Source of the DNA: Herpetosiphonaceae bacterium
GTDB taxonomy: Bacteria; Chloroflexota; Chloroflexia; Chloroflexales; Kallotenuaceae
NCBI GenBank assembly: GCA_013821605.1
Contig: JACDGP010000002.1
Coordinates: 1-46,634, forward strand
DNA length: 46,634 bases
Direction of reading: 5' to 3'
In this document: in pieces, positions 10,701-18,336 of the stretch
Numbering within the stretch: position 1 is the stretch's first letter
Layout: each line of letters begins with the position of its first letter
Notes under the pieces: model-generated
The model's input: only the letters and a program-made list of their open reading frames with translations
Told to the model about the DNA's origin: nothing
Databases searched by the model: none
Made by a program: the position numbers and the translations under genes

Positions 10701-11059
10701 TGAGTACGGCTATTGGCCTGTATAGCGGCGACTACCTGAGCGAGTACCTGTACGATGAGTGGCTGCAGACCGAACGTGAACGGCTAGCGACGCGTTATTT
10801 ACAAGCGGGCACAGCCCTGGCCGAGCTATGGCTTAATGATAACCGGCTTCCTGATGCAGCGCAGCTGTGTGAGCTCATGCTGGCCCATGATCCCGGCTGG
10901 GAAGATGCCTATCAGCTTCTGATGCGTATTCATGAACGTGAAGGCAACCGCCGCCAGGCCCTTGCCACCTATGACCGCTGTGTACGCAATTTACGGACCC
11001 ATCTGGATGTTGCGCCTTTGCCAGAAACGATGCGCCTCTATGAACGCATCAAGCGGTGA
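7778..11059 (+). CDS. Large MalT-like/SARP-type transcriptional regulator (NTPase-TPR-wHTH-BTAD)
   Basis: A 1093-residue regulator. An N-terminal STAND NTPase has the P-loop motif SAGYGKT at about residues 46-52 and a Walker B-like ILVLDDYHL at about 131-139, as in MalT and LuxR-type ATPases. Residues from about 400 to 800 form helical TPR-like repeats. The C-terminus carries an OmpR-type winged helix (from about 836) followed by a BTAD domain to the end, the pair that defines SARP regulators. So the MalT-style signalling body carries a SARP DNA-binding end instead of a LuxR helix-turn-helix. The ligand is unknown. It is divergent from the phasin gene and upstream of a PhaB-like reductase, so it may control PHA metabolism (inference). 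No ribosome-binding site is seen; TAAACT at 7766-7771 could be a -10 box of a nearly leaderless transcript. Confidence 0.88.
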   Translation: MFGDDIVVRARLVPPRLPRRSLRRRRLDQHIANAAECPVTVVHSSAGYGKTNALASFAATGGWPTIWASLSTDDADPVVFLVQLIAACRAVAPAAGTSALERLERMRHKTEDWNRALDSLLNDLVVALVDDTILVLDDYHLVDDAPVIRALVQHLIAQRPPRLHLLLGTRQWPQLTILPLLQVRQELCEISEADLRFTSEEIVLLFRDAYRHALTPVEAHRLAAQTGGWIIALQLWWQSALASSRSGPISLSTRLDQPETDQPNWPAEVRDLLFIYLAQDVLDRQPADVQTFLLRSSVLLELDAAACDAVLATADSSAMLHMLNRRGLFLTPLGTDVYRYHPLFHAFLAQLAATTCPDWLDLHRRAVAYHRTAGAGEKVLYHLLQLADLPAVAAELEHWAPDWLRSGRFTTVLDWLNRLPAANLAAHPQLLLAQGDAARLLARFDRALQAYQTLEQIAETQGDVRGQVRALEGKALIYLDTVEPSVADHLLRRAYKLVPVTDRSARADLVHLIAENRLNRGRADQSIRLHRLADRLDPVAHAYTPEPRIYLRLGQFALARQSLSELANDQATNLERQPEAHREVTVLLALLSALEGDGTAALTYAQQALTTAQQLGSSLFEAVARIRLGHALQLVPVPDLNAANRQYVEAMALADGFGIQRTKAEAYIGLTLLHGFSGNLPAARVAAQTGLELADKSGDAWTASLLWTALGAVGVAGAAPESANWLDTARAHYCRCHDTYGQTIVQLWLSIWHQRAGRLAEAADHAYQMLDLVGTHRYAGLFAAPSLFGPRDRLMLVPLLLAGRSDQRHAVQSQALLLQHFPAIAVDASIEHYHPGVTLRVQALGRLQITRGNQDVPAHLWQRKKAPQLLALLLTERNHWLQREQICDRLWPASDADDAEAQFKVTLNTLQSVLEPTRPPRTTPCYVRREGAAYRFLPSDGVWLDVVEFEARIDTGLHLLATAAPADHVQAQQELSTAIGLYSGDYLSEYLYDEWLQTERERLATRYLQAGTALAELWLNDNRLPDAAQLCELMLAHDPGWEDAYQLLMRIHEREGNRRQALATYDRCVRNLRTHLDVAPLPETMRLYERIKR

Positions 11060-11125
11060 ACTCCACTGTAACCATTTGGTGCTATCTTTCGTTCTAGGGC
11101 GTTCAAGCAGGCGGAGCAAAGCAAT

Positions 11126-11905
11126 ATGGGTATTGAACTATCGAATCGTGTCGCAGTTATCACGGGCGGAGCGAATGGGATCGGTTTGGCAACTGCCTTA
11201 CGCTTTGCACAAGCCGGGGCAGCGGTAGCGGTATGGGATGTCGTTGAGCAGGTTGGCCAAGCTGCGGTTCATGATATCGTGGAAGTGGGTGGTCGCGCGG
11301 CCTTTTGGCAAGTCAATGTAGGAGACCAGGCTGCAGTCATGGCAGCGACTGCGGCTACAGTCCATCATTTCGGGCGCATTGATATTTTGATCAACAATGC
11401 CGGCATTACCCGCGACGCGCAACTGATCAAAGTTAAGGATGGCGATGTCGTAGGCAAGCTGAGCGAGCCCGATTGGGATGCGGTTATTGCCGTCAACCTC
11501 AAAGGGGTCTTCAACTGTACGCAAGCAGTCGCTCCTGTTATGATTCGCCAGGGCTACGGACGCATCGTCAGCGCCGCATCGGTCGTTGGCCTGTACGGCA
11601 ACTTTGGCCAGACCAACTATGTTGCCTCAAAGTCTGGCGTGATTGGTATGACCAAAGTCTGGGCCCGCGAGCTTGGCAAGCGTGGCATTACCGTCAATGC
11701 TGTCGCCCCCGGCTTTATTATGACCGATATGACGCGCGCCATGCCCGAAAAGGTTTTGCAAGGCATGGTTGAGCACACACCCGTCGGTCGTATGGGCCAG
11801 GCTAGCGATGTGGCCACTGCCTACTTGTTCCTTGCTTCCGAAGAAGCTGACTTCATTAATGGCGCGGTGCTGAATGTCGACGGTGGTTTAGTGATAGGCA
11901 CTTAA
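11126..11905 (+). CDS. SDR-family 3-oxoacyl/acetoacetyl-CoA reductase
   Basis: A 259-residue classical short-chain dehydrogenase. The cofactor motif GGANGIG is at residues 15-21, NNAG in the middle, and the catalytic residues are Ser152, Tyr165 and Lys169. It resembles FabG/PhaB enzymes, which reduce 3-oxoacyl-ACP or acetoacetyl-CoA with NAD(P)H. Placement 3.5 kb from phaC, behind a probable regulator, makes an acetoacetyl-CoA reductase role (3-hydroxybutyryl-CoA supply) reasonable, but FabG and other SDRs cannot be excluded. No thiolase gene is in the window. The ATG has a GGAG box upstream and lies 66 bp after the regulator gene, so read-through is possible. Confidence 0.87.
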   Translation: MGIELSNRVAVITGGANGIGLATALRFAQAGAAVAVWDVVEQVGQAAVHDIVEVGGRAAFWQVNVGDQAAVMAATAATVHHFGRIDILINNAGITRDAQLIKVKDGDVVGKLSEPDWDAVIAVNLKGVFNCTQAVAPVMIRQGYGRIVSAASVVGLYGNFGQTNYVASKSGVIGMTKVWARELGKRGITVNAVAPGFIMTDMTRAMPEKVLQGMVEHTPVGRMGQASDVATAYLFLASEEADFINGAVLNVDGGLVIGT

Positions 11906-12079
11906 CGCACTCCCACCGGCGCAGCCACAGCCTCCGTTTCGAGCGTCAGGCCTTGTCCTGTCACTCGTCGCATATAGGTGCTGGTAAAAAGCCTTGCTAG
12001 GCCAGCAGTTCCCGGGGCGTAAAGAGCAAACGAACGACAGACCTGCTATTGTACTCGTCAAACGAGGGAGGAGCCGATT

Positions 12080-12286
12080 ATGAACGAAGATCAATTTAAT
12101 GCTGACCTACGCGCATTTTTGAAGCGCTTTGGCGTGACTGCCCAACGTGAGATCGAGCGAGCAGTCCATCAGGGCATCGAAGCAGGAACGCTGACCGGCA
12201 GCGAAACGCTCAAGGCACGCGCTTCATTGGAACTTGAGGGCGTGACCCTGAACCTAGTTATCGAGGAGCCAATCAGGCTAGCTTAA
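12080..12286 (+). CDS. DUF6494-type small protein
   Basis: A 68-residue acidic protein with a strong AGGGAGGAG ribosome-binding site. The pattern of an N-terminal FLKRFGVTAQREIERAV helix, a GTLTGSETLKARA middle and a strand-rich end matches my recollection of the DUF6494 family, whose function is unknown. There is no signal peptide. It lies between the PhaB-like gene and an SRPBCC gene on the same strand, with 174 bp before it and 76 bp after it. Confidence 0.72.
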   Translation: MNEDQFNADLRAFLKRFGVTAQREIERAVHQGIEAGTLTGSETLKARASLELEGVTLNLVIEEPIRLA

Positions 12287-12362
12287 GCGTCGCCTGACCA
12301 GCTGGGGCGAAGCACTGGTGGAACATCCATTGCTCATCGTCACCTCAAGAAGGAGGATGTCC

Positions 12363-12818
12363 ATGAGCGAATACGAAGAATCGGTGTCGGTCCATGCCTC
12401 ATCGGAGGATGTGTTTAAGTTTGTGTCCGATATCCACAACCTGCCCAAATACCTGCCTACTATTAAAGGTGCTGAACCTGAAGGTGGTGAGCGTGTTCAG
12501 GTGCACGGCGAAGCCCGCGGCCACAAATATGACAACGATGGCAAATTCCGGGTAGATCATGCACAGCACAGAATAGAGTGGAGTTCCGATGGCGAGAACG
12601 ACTACTCCGGCTGGCTTGAAGTAAAAGGGCAGGGCGCGTCCTCACAGGTAACGGTGCATCTTCATTTTAATCCAAAGCCACAGCAGGACCGGCGGCTAGC
12701 GGAGCCGACCGGTAGCCGCGACGAAACGATGCAAGAGGGCTTGGAAGCTGCCCTCAAGTCGATCCAAAATATATTGGAAGGACATGGTGGTAAAGAAGAG
12801 CCACCCGCCGCTTCATAG
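12363..12818 (+). CDS. SRPBCC (START/polyketide-cyclase-like) protein
   Basis: A 151-residue protein beginning with the beta strand and helix pattern of the SRPBCC fold (YEESVSVHASSEDVFKFVSD, then NLPKYLPTI), as in CoxG, polyketide cyclase and hydrophobic-ligand-binding families. It probably holds a hydrophobic ligand in a deep cavity, but no catalytic residue can be named. AAGGAGG precedes two close ATGs; the one at 12363 has the better spacing. The tail from about residue 105 is charged and Glu/Gly-rich. It is convergent with the quinone oxidoreductase gene, whose stop is only 4 bp away. Confidence 0.78.
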   Translation: MSEYEESVSVHASSEDVFKFVSDIHNLPKYLPTIKGAEPEGGERVQVHGEARGHKYDNDGKFRVDHAQHRIEWSSDGENDYSGWLEVKGQGASSQVTVHLHFNPKPQQDRRLAEPTGSRDETMQEGLEAALKSIQNILEGHGGKEEPPAAS

Positions 12819-12821
12819 CCA

Positions 12822-13817
12822 CTAATGGCTTACAGGGACGCCCACCGCTAACACAATCTTGCCAAAATTAGCATTACTTTCCATATAGCGGTGGGCGCCT
12901 GCAATCTGATCGAAAAGAAAGACGCGGTCGATAATTGGCTTAACTTCGCCGCTGGCAAGCAGCGGTACGACATCGCGGGCAAAGTCGCCAGTCAAACGTG
13001 CTTTTTCGGCAGGAGGACGGATACGCAGCATTGTGCCGATAATGCATGCACGTTTGCGCATCAAAAGGCCCAGATTCAGTTCACCGCGCGCTCCACCCAT
13101 CGTCCCGATCACAATGATGCGTCCGCGCGACGCGAGAACGTCGAGATTCGCTTGTAAGAGTGGCGCCCCGACAAAATCCAGCACAAGGTCGACACCTTGC
13201 CCGCCTGTCGCCGCCATAAGCTCTGAAACCCAGCTGTCGCCGTCCTGTACAAAGCCCTGTTCCAGGCCCAATTCGGTCGCCTGTTTGAGCTTCGCTGCTG
13301 TGCGGGCTGTGCCGTAGACCATCGCTCCGGCCGCCTTCGCCAACTGTAAGGCAGCCGTGCCGACGCCGGACCCAACCGCATGCACCAGTACGCGCTTGTC
13401 TGCGGCTAACCCGCCTTGTTGGAGCGCGTCGTAGGCTGTCATAAAGACTTCCGGCACCGCAGCTGCAGCTATGGGGTCAAGGTTTGATGGAATGGCTGCG
13501 ATCTGATCGGCTGCCGTCACTACATACTCAGCCTGACCAGCTCCGCCAACGATACCAAAGACGCGGTCGTCCACTTTCCATTGGTCTACGGCTGACCCAA
13601 CGTCCGCCACGATGCCGGCAAACTCCAAGCCGGGAATATCGGCGCGAATACCGGCTGGGGCTGGATAGCCGCCTTTGCGTTGCAGCAAATCTGCCCGGTT
13701 CAGCCCGGCCGCATCCACTCGTACCAGCACTTGGTCAGCCTGTGGTATCGGTTGTGGAATCTCGCCAATTTTTAAAACGTCGGGGCCACCTGGCTCGCTA
13801 ATCATAACAGCACGCAT
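12822..13817 (-). CDS. NAD(P)H:quinone oxidoreductase, MDR family
   Basis: A 331-residue medium-chain dehydrogenase/reductase. The N-terminal catalytic domain has the quinone oxidoreductase signature AGLNRADLLQRKGGYP and no zinc-ligand cysteines. The Rossmann half shows a GSGVGTAALQLA nucleotide-binding turn. The overall pattern is that of the PIG3/Qor branch, which reduces quinones or enals with NADPH. A TGAGGA box precedes the ATG. It is divergent from the acyl-CoA dehydrogenase and convergent with the SRPBCC gene. Substrate is not determinable from sequence. Confidence 0.9.
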   Translation of the reverse strand: MRAVMISEPGGPDVLKIGEIPQPIPQADQVLVRVDAAGLNRADLLQRKGGYPAPAGIRADIPGLEFAGIVADVGSAVDQWKVDDRVFGIVGGAGQAEYVVTAADQIAAIPSNLDPIAAAAVPEVFMTAYDALQQGGLAADKRVLVHAVGSGVGTAALQLAKAAGAMVYGTARTAAKLKQATELGLEQGFVQDGDSWVSELMAATGGQGVDLVLDFVGAPLLQANLDVLASRGRIIVIGTMGGARGELNLGLLMRKRACIIGTMLRIRPPAEKARLTGDFARDVVPLLASGEVKPIIDRVFLFDQIAGAHRYMESNANFGKIVLAVGVPVSH

Positions 13818-13986
13818 AGCGTATTTTCCTCATGGTGATTGTAGCCCAGCCCATGTGCAGCAATCAACAGAAGATGTGCTACAGTTAGGTTAGCTTACGA
13901 CAGGCCCTACCTTCCCGCTGGCACTGTCTGCTCCCTGTGTGCAATGGGGCCGCAGGTGCTTTACCCTTGCTAAGGTGGTACGAACC

Positions 13987-15231
13987 ATGATCGATTGGAC
14001 TGCAAATTACGGTTTCTTCCTCAATGAACAGCACGACATGCTCCGCCAGGCCGTGCGCGACTTTGCCGAACGCGAGGTTGCCCCCTTTATTCGCGATTGG
14101 GATCGCGCTGGTGCGACCGAGGGTGGCACAGCTCCACATATGATCCCGGTCATCAAGCGCATGGGCGAACTTGGCTTTCTCGGTGTCTGTCTACCACAAA
14201 AGTACGGGGGTGCTGGCTTTGATTATCTGGGTCTGGCAGTCGTTTGCGAGGAGCTAGAGCGGGTCGATACCGCCCTACGCGTCGTCCTTAGCGTCCATAC
14301 TGGCTTGAATTCGCTCGCTGTGTTTCAATGGGGTAGCGAAGATCAAAAGCAGCGTTTTCTGGTGCCCCAAGCGACCGGGGAGAAGATTGCTGCCTACTGC
14401 TTGACGGAGCCCAACGCAGGTACTGATGTCGCCGGCATGCAAGCCACGGCTGTGCTAGAGGGTGATCACTATGTGCTGAATGGCGAAAAGACCTGGATCT
14501 CGCTGGCCGACATCGCCGATCATTTTCTGGTCGTGGCCTATACCGACAAAGGGCAACGCCAACGAGGCATGACGGCCTTTATCGTCGAGCGCACCATGGA
14601 AGGCGTCCAAACGCAACCCATCCATGGCAAGCTGGGCGTCCGCGCCGGTAACACCGGCAGTGTTGTTTTCGACAATGTGCGTGTGCCCGTCGCCAACCGG
14701 CTGGGCGAAGAGGGCGAAGGCTTCAAAATCGCGATGACTGCGCTAGATAATGGGCGTTATACCGTTGCGACAGGGGCCACCGGCTTGATCCAGGCCTCCC
14801 TCGAAGCCTCCCTGCGCTATGCCAAAGAACGCGAAACGTTCGGTGTGCCCATCGCTGACCACCAGTTGGTCAAGCGCATGATCAGCCACATGATCTTGAA
14901 CTTGGAAACCGCCCGCTTGCTCTGCTACCGTGCGGGCTGGATGAAGAATCAAGGCATCCGCAATAGTCGTGAGACGACATTGGCTAAGTGGCACGCCACG
15001 GTTGAGAGCTTCGAGGCCGCCAATAATGCGATCCAGATCCATGGGGCCTATGGCTATAGTGACGAATACCCGGTCGAGCGCTACCTACGTAACAGCCGGG
15101 GTGCCATCATCTACGAAGGCACGCGTGAACTGCAAGAGTTGCTCCAGGCCGAGTTCGCCTTTTCCGAGCGTGAAAACAAGCCGTTGCGCTGTGAACTCCC
15201 CGCCTATGATGAAGCCGTGTGGAATGCGTAG
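13987..15231 (+). CDS. Acyl-CoA dehydrogenase
   Basis: A 414-residue flavoprotein that introduces the alpha-beta double bond into acyl-CoA, passing electrons to ETF. The family signatures CLTEPNAGTDVAG and GVRAGNTGSV are clear, and the catalytic base is Glu377 in YEGTRE, the position used by medium- and short-chain enzymes. It is about 30 residues longer than usual, with a charged C-terminal tail after the catalytic region. The ATG at 13987 follows AAGGTGG at ideal spacing; the frame is open to 13939 but that part does not look like the family. With the PhaB-like reductase it suggests traffic between acyl-CoA and PHA monomers (inference). A strong hairpin follows the stop codon. Confidence 0.93.
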   Translation: MIDWTANYGFFLNEQHDMLRQAVRDFAEREVAPFIRDWDRAGATEGGTAPHMIPVIKRMGELGFLGVCLPQKYGGAGFDYLGLAVVCEELERVDTALRVVLSVHTGLNSLAVFQWGSEDQKQRFLVPQATGEKIAAYCLTEPNAGTDVAGMQATAVLEGDHYVLNGEKTWISLADIADHFLVVAYTDKGQRQRGMTAFIVERTMEGVQTQPIHGKLGVRAGNTGSVVFDNVRVPVANRLGEEGEGFKIAMTALDNGRYTVATGATGLIQASLEASLRYAKERETFGVPIADHQLVKRMISHMILNLETARLLCYRAGWMKNQGIRNSRETTLAKWHATVESFEAANNAIQIHGAYGYSDEYPVERYLRNSRGAIIYEGTRELQELLQAEFAFSERENKPLRCELPAYDEAVWNA

Positions 15232-15236
15232 AATGG

Positions 15237-15268
15237 AACAGGCCCCGCTGAAACCAGCGGGGCCTGTT
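15237..15268. terminator. Bidirectional terminator
   Basis: A perfect 14-bp GC-rich stem with an AAAC loop (arms 15237-15250 and 15255-15268), starting 6 bp after the acyl-CoA dehydrogenase stop and ending 14 bp before the convergent TPR gene stop. The arms begin AACA and end TGTT, so each strand has only a short T run. Confidence 0.8.
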
Positions 15269-15282
15269 CGTGCCAAGACTAG

Positions 15283-16170
15283 CTAAGCAACGTCGTCCAG
15301 CGTCGTATTGCCAATCGCGTTACGCCAAGCCTGCCGAGCGTAACGCCCCTGGGGGTCAAGTGCGACACTCTGGCGGAAATGGCCACGCGCATCGCGGCCC
15401 ATCGCACTTTCCAACCGTCCTAGGTGGAAGTGCAACTCGGCCTGTTGGGGCGACGAGCACAGGGGCAACCGTTGGTTAATTTCGCCAAGCGTGCGAGCTA
15501 GCCCCGTAGTGTTGTGCAGGGCCAGCTCGCTTTCGGCCAGCGTTACCAGTAAAGCCACCGCTACAGGCTCAGCCAGCTGTTCGGGGTAAGCCCCTTCCAC
15601 CAAAAGTTGCGCGCCTCGCGGGTTACCTTCCACATGCAATGTATACCAAGCCAGTTGCTGCACGGCTGCCGGCGAAAGCTCCTCGCCTTGGCGCGACTTC
15701 TCAAGCAGCACCTGCGCCTGTTCAATCTCACCTTGCTCCAACAGCATGGCCGTCATCGTCGCATGCACAACATGCCGCTGTGGTGCGAGTGCGACTGCCC
15801 GTCGCAAGAACGGTTCCGCCTGGATATCATCGCCGCGCATCACAAAGCTTTCAGCACGTACATGGAGCGTATCGACCGACCAGGGATTCATGCGCAAAGC
15901 CATTCCCGACAACCGGTCAGCCTGGCTATATGCACCTCGTTGCAAGCGCTGAGTGGCCGTCGATAACAAAAGCAGCCGAACGACAAAAGCGCCGATAATT
16001 AATACAATAAGCAAGCTAATGAACACTGGGAAGTTGAAGGCCCAGCCGATAATCAACAATGCCAGCAGCAGGGTTGCCTCGGGGATGACGAGTAATTGGT
16101 GCCAGAACGGGCGCGCCACAGGTGCTTTGGTCTCAATGTCGTTGCCTTCAAGCTTGCCAAACAGTGCCAT
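15283..16170 (-). CDS. Membrane-anchored TPR-repeat protein
   Basis: A 295-residue protein. Two hydrophobic segments at about residues 28-75 form a membrane hairpin. From about residue 80 there are tetratricopeptide-like helix pairs with alternating Ala/Leu/Gly positions, ending in a HFRQSVALDPQGRYARQAW repeat. This resembles anchored scaffolding or assembly proteins; no enzyme motif is present. The ATG at 16170 has AAGGAG upstream; the frame is open to 16233 but lacks such a site. It is convergent with the acyl-CoA dehydrogenase gene across a shared terminator. Confidence 0.75.
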   Translation of the reverse strand: MALFGKLEGNDIETKAPVARPFWHQLLVIPEATLLLALLIIGWAFNFPVFISLLIVLIIGAFVVRLLLLSTATQRLQRGAYSQADRLSGMALRMNPWSVDTLHVRAESFVMRGDDIQAEPFLRRAVALAPQRHVVHATMTAMLLEQGEIEQAQVLLEKSRQGEELSPAAVQQLAWYTLHVEGNPRGAQLLVEGAYPEQLAEPVAVALLVTLAESELALHNTTGLARTLGEINQRLPLCSSPQQAELHFHLGRLESAMGRDARGHFRQSVALDPQGRYARQAWRNAIGNTTLDDVA

Positions 16171-16261
16171 AACGTGCTCCTTGCTACGCAGTAACCTCAA
16201 CATCACTACTATAGCAGGAGGTTGTGACAGCAATGGTCACAAATAAACGCCGCTTTCCACA

Positions 16262-16435
16262 TTAGCACCAGCCCAATGCTTCTGGCGTCGTTGTCATGTT
16301 GATCACCGCTTCGACATCGCCTCCGTCGCTGATCGGTATCTTGTGGTACCGCAGGCGCAGATGTCGCGTTGGCTCGTCGCGAAGTTGGTGTGCCAGTAGT
16401 GGTTGGCGGGCATCGAAGCCAGCAAGCCGTTCCAT
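16262..16435 (-). CDS. Possible small ORF or PAS-domain remnant
   Basis: A 57-codon reverse-strand frame lies in the 413-bp space between the TPR and PhyH genes. AGGAG sits directly against its ATG. The product contains an HLRLRYHKIPISDGGDVEAV stretch that vaguely resembles the last strands of a PAS domain, so this may be the tail of a decayed sensor gene rather than a functional gene. No other coding signal was seen in 16171-16488. Confidence 0.25.
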   Translation of the reverse strand: MERLAGFDARQPLLAHQLRDEPTRHLRLRYHKIPISDGGDVEAVINMTTTPEALGWC

Positions 16436-16488
16436 CTCCTAGCGGTTACGCTTGAGCTATGACATCAACAGACACATCGGCTAAAACC

Positions 16489-16548
16489 CCGGGAAAACCC
16501 ACCTATCTGCTGGCACTTAAGCGCCAGCAGATAGGTGGGTTTTCCCGG
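16489..16548 (-). terminator. 26-bp perfect inverted repeat, probable terminator
   Basis: Arms 16489-16514 and 16523-16548 are perfect complements over 26 bp with an 8-nt loop. It starts 35 bp beyond the PhyH stop codon on the minus strand and is followed there by GGTTTTAG. It is unusually long for a simple terminator, and the stem contains A and T runs as well as GC blocks. Confidence 0.7.
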
Positions 16549-16583
16549 TCATCGGGAGAGCCTTTCACGTACAAAACATGGTG

Positions 16584-17363
16584 TTAGTCGGCGAAGGGCG
16601 GCCGGTCGTAGCCGACGCCGAATGGCTCTTCGGGACGCTTCCATTCGCCCATCAGCGCCCGCCGTACCGGTGTCGTCCGCTCCAAGAAGGCTGGATCGTT
16701 ATGGCTCCGGTCCGAGGGGATCAGCCATGGCGGAGCGTAGACGATGTGCATCGTGTAGCGGTCAAAATCTTGGGCATTGCGACCGGTGCGGTGAAAAACG
16801 CCCTGGTGAAACAGCAGCGCGTCGCCAGGTTTACCACACACCACATCGTGGATCGGTAGATCTGCGTCGTCTGCCACCACGCTCTTCGGGATCTTCACGC
16901 TGCTGCTGTGGCTGCCCGGAATCATGACCATGTTGCCCATGTCCGGTTGTGACTGGTCAGTGAGATAATATCCTACACGGAGCTGGAGCAGTGGTGTGGG
17001 GATCGACAAACGCCGAAACTCATAAACGCCCGAGCCGTCTTGATGGTAGCCACCGGCTTTGCCATGTGCCGGCTGGGCTGTACACCAGGTACTCTGTACA
17101 ATGAAGTAATCACCCAGCAGTGCGCGTATTTTGGGCAACACGGAAGGGTGATCGAGCAATTTTTCGATGGCAGGCTCGGTCTCGTGCAAGTGGCCGATTT
17201 GCCGCCAAGCTCCGGGCTCTGCGCCGTGCGCCCGCTGTGAGGCCTCAAGGCAGGCAGCCGTCTCCTCCGTTGTGAGCGCACCCGGGATCACCAGATAGCC
17301 CATCGACTCAAACATGAAACGCTCGGTGTCCGTCAACGGTCCGGGTTGTGCAATGGGAACCAT
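16584..17363 (-). CDS. Phytanoyl-CoA dioxygenase (PhyH) family protein
   Basis: A 259-residue Fe(II)/2-oxoglutarate-dependent dioxygenase. The metal triad is visible as His107-x-Asp109 in YHQDGSG and His191 in GVFHRTGRN, with Arg202 a likely 2-oxoglutarate ligand. The family hydroxylates varied substrates, so the phytanoyl-CoA name is structural only. It lies 76 bp after the second permease gene on the same strand, with AGGAGAT before its ATG, so it is the last gene of the sugar ABC operon. It may therefore act on the imported compound (inference). The 26-bp hairpin follows it. Confidence 0.87.
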   Translation of the reverse strand: MVPIAQPGPLTDTERFMFESMGYLVIPGALTTEETAACLEASQRAHGAEPGAWRQIGHLHETEPAIEKLLDHPSVLPKIRALLGDYFIVQSTWCTAQPAHGKAGGYHQDGSGVYEFRRLSIPTPLLQLRVGYYLTDQSQPDMGNMVMIPGSHSSSVKIPKSVVADDADLPIHDVVCGKPGDALLFHQGVFHRTGRNAQDFDRYTMHIVYAPPWLIPSDRSHNDPAFLERTTPVRRALMGEWKRPEEPFGVGYDRPPFAD

Positions 17364-17439
17364 GTTCTATCTCCTGATTCGTACTACGAAAACATACGTT
17401 GGTTAAAAGGGCTGTCCGTGTCTCATTCTATCGCGGGCC

Positions 17440-18336
17440 TCAGCCCTTGACCCCGAAGCCCTGAACTCCCTCTAAGAAGTAGCGCTGGAAGAACAGAAAG
17501 AGCAGGATCGTCGGTACCATCGAGACTGTGGCGACCGTAAAGATGAACGGCTGGTTGAAACCCTGGAGGCCTGGCACCGGCACGGCACCGGCCATAACAC
17601 GTTGGAGACCAAGGCCGATTGGCCACACTTGTGGGTTAGCGCTAACCGAGATCAACGGCCATACGTAATCGTTCCACAGGTTAACAGACTGGAAGATGAC
17701 CAGCACCATGAGTACGGGCACGAGCATCGGCAGATACACTCGAGTAAGGATCTGGAAGGTATTGGCCCCATCCAGCCGTGCCGCTTCTTCGTAATCGCTA
17801 GGAATGGTGGTGAATGTCTGGCGCAGCAGAAAAATGTAGTAGACGTTAACGATACCGGGCAGGAGCAACGCTGGCCAATGATTAATAAAGCCACTGCCGC
17901 CTTGCCCCAGCAGGTTATTACCGCCCGCTAGCGGCCAGCGAGCCAGCATCACAAAGAGTGGTACCTGATACACGATCCCCGGCACCAACATGGAGCCGAG
18001 CAAGATGCCGAACGCCAAACTACGACCGCGGAAGCGCAATCGCGCGAAGACGTAGCCACACAGCACTGCCACCGTTGCTGGCAGGACAATGAACCATACA
18101 ATGCGCACCAGCGTGTTGAAGACCCAGCGGGGAAACTTATCCGCGCTGAACAACAGTACGCGATAATTAAGCAGAGTGGGCGTCGGCTTCGGGAACCAGG
18201 GACTGCGAATGAAATCGGCCTGGGTGGTCAACGATGCTGCCGCCGCAAAAACAAGTGGAAAAGCCATCACGATACTGCCCAGGATCAGAATCGTATGGAG
18301 GGTCACACGCTGCGAGAGTGGCTTTCTGACGTTCAT
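17440..18336 (-). CDS. Carbohydrate ABC transporter permease, MalG type
   Basis: A 298-residue inner-membrane permease with about six hydrophobic segments. The cytoplasmic EAA loop reads EEAARLDGANTFQILTRVYLP, the contact site for the ATPase. It belongs to the CUT1 family that imports di- and oligosaccharides. It overlaps the preceding MalF-type gene by 4 bp, so the two are translated together. A GAGGAG box within the upstream gene serves its ATG. No ATPase gene is in the operon; CUT1 systems often share a distant MsmX-type ATPase. Confidence 0.92.
   Translation of the reverse strand: MNVRKPLSQRVTLHTILILGSIVMAFPLVFAAAASLTTQADFIRSPWFPKPTPTLLNYRVLLFSADKFPRWVFNTLVRIVWFIVLPATVAVLCGYVFARLRFRGRSLAFGILLGSMLVPGIVYQVPLFVMLARWPLAGGNNLLGQGGSGFINHWPALLLPGIVNVYYIFLLRQTFTTIPSDYEEAARLDGANTFQILTRVYLPMLVPVLMVLVIFQSVNLWNDYVWPLISVSANPQVWPIGLGLQRVMAGAVPVPGLQGFNQPFIFTVATVSMVPTILLFLFFQRYFLEGVQGFGVKG

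Noticed and set aside
11902-12045. Minus-strand open stretch of about 47 codons after the SDR gene
   Set aside because: The predicted peptide looks mildly protein-like but has no start codon with a ribosome-binding site and no family pattern; it may be a gene remnant but cannot be supported.
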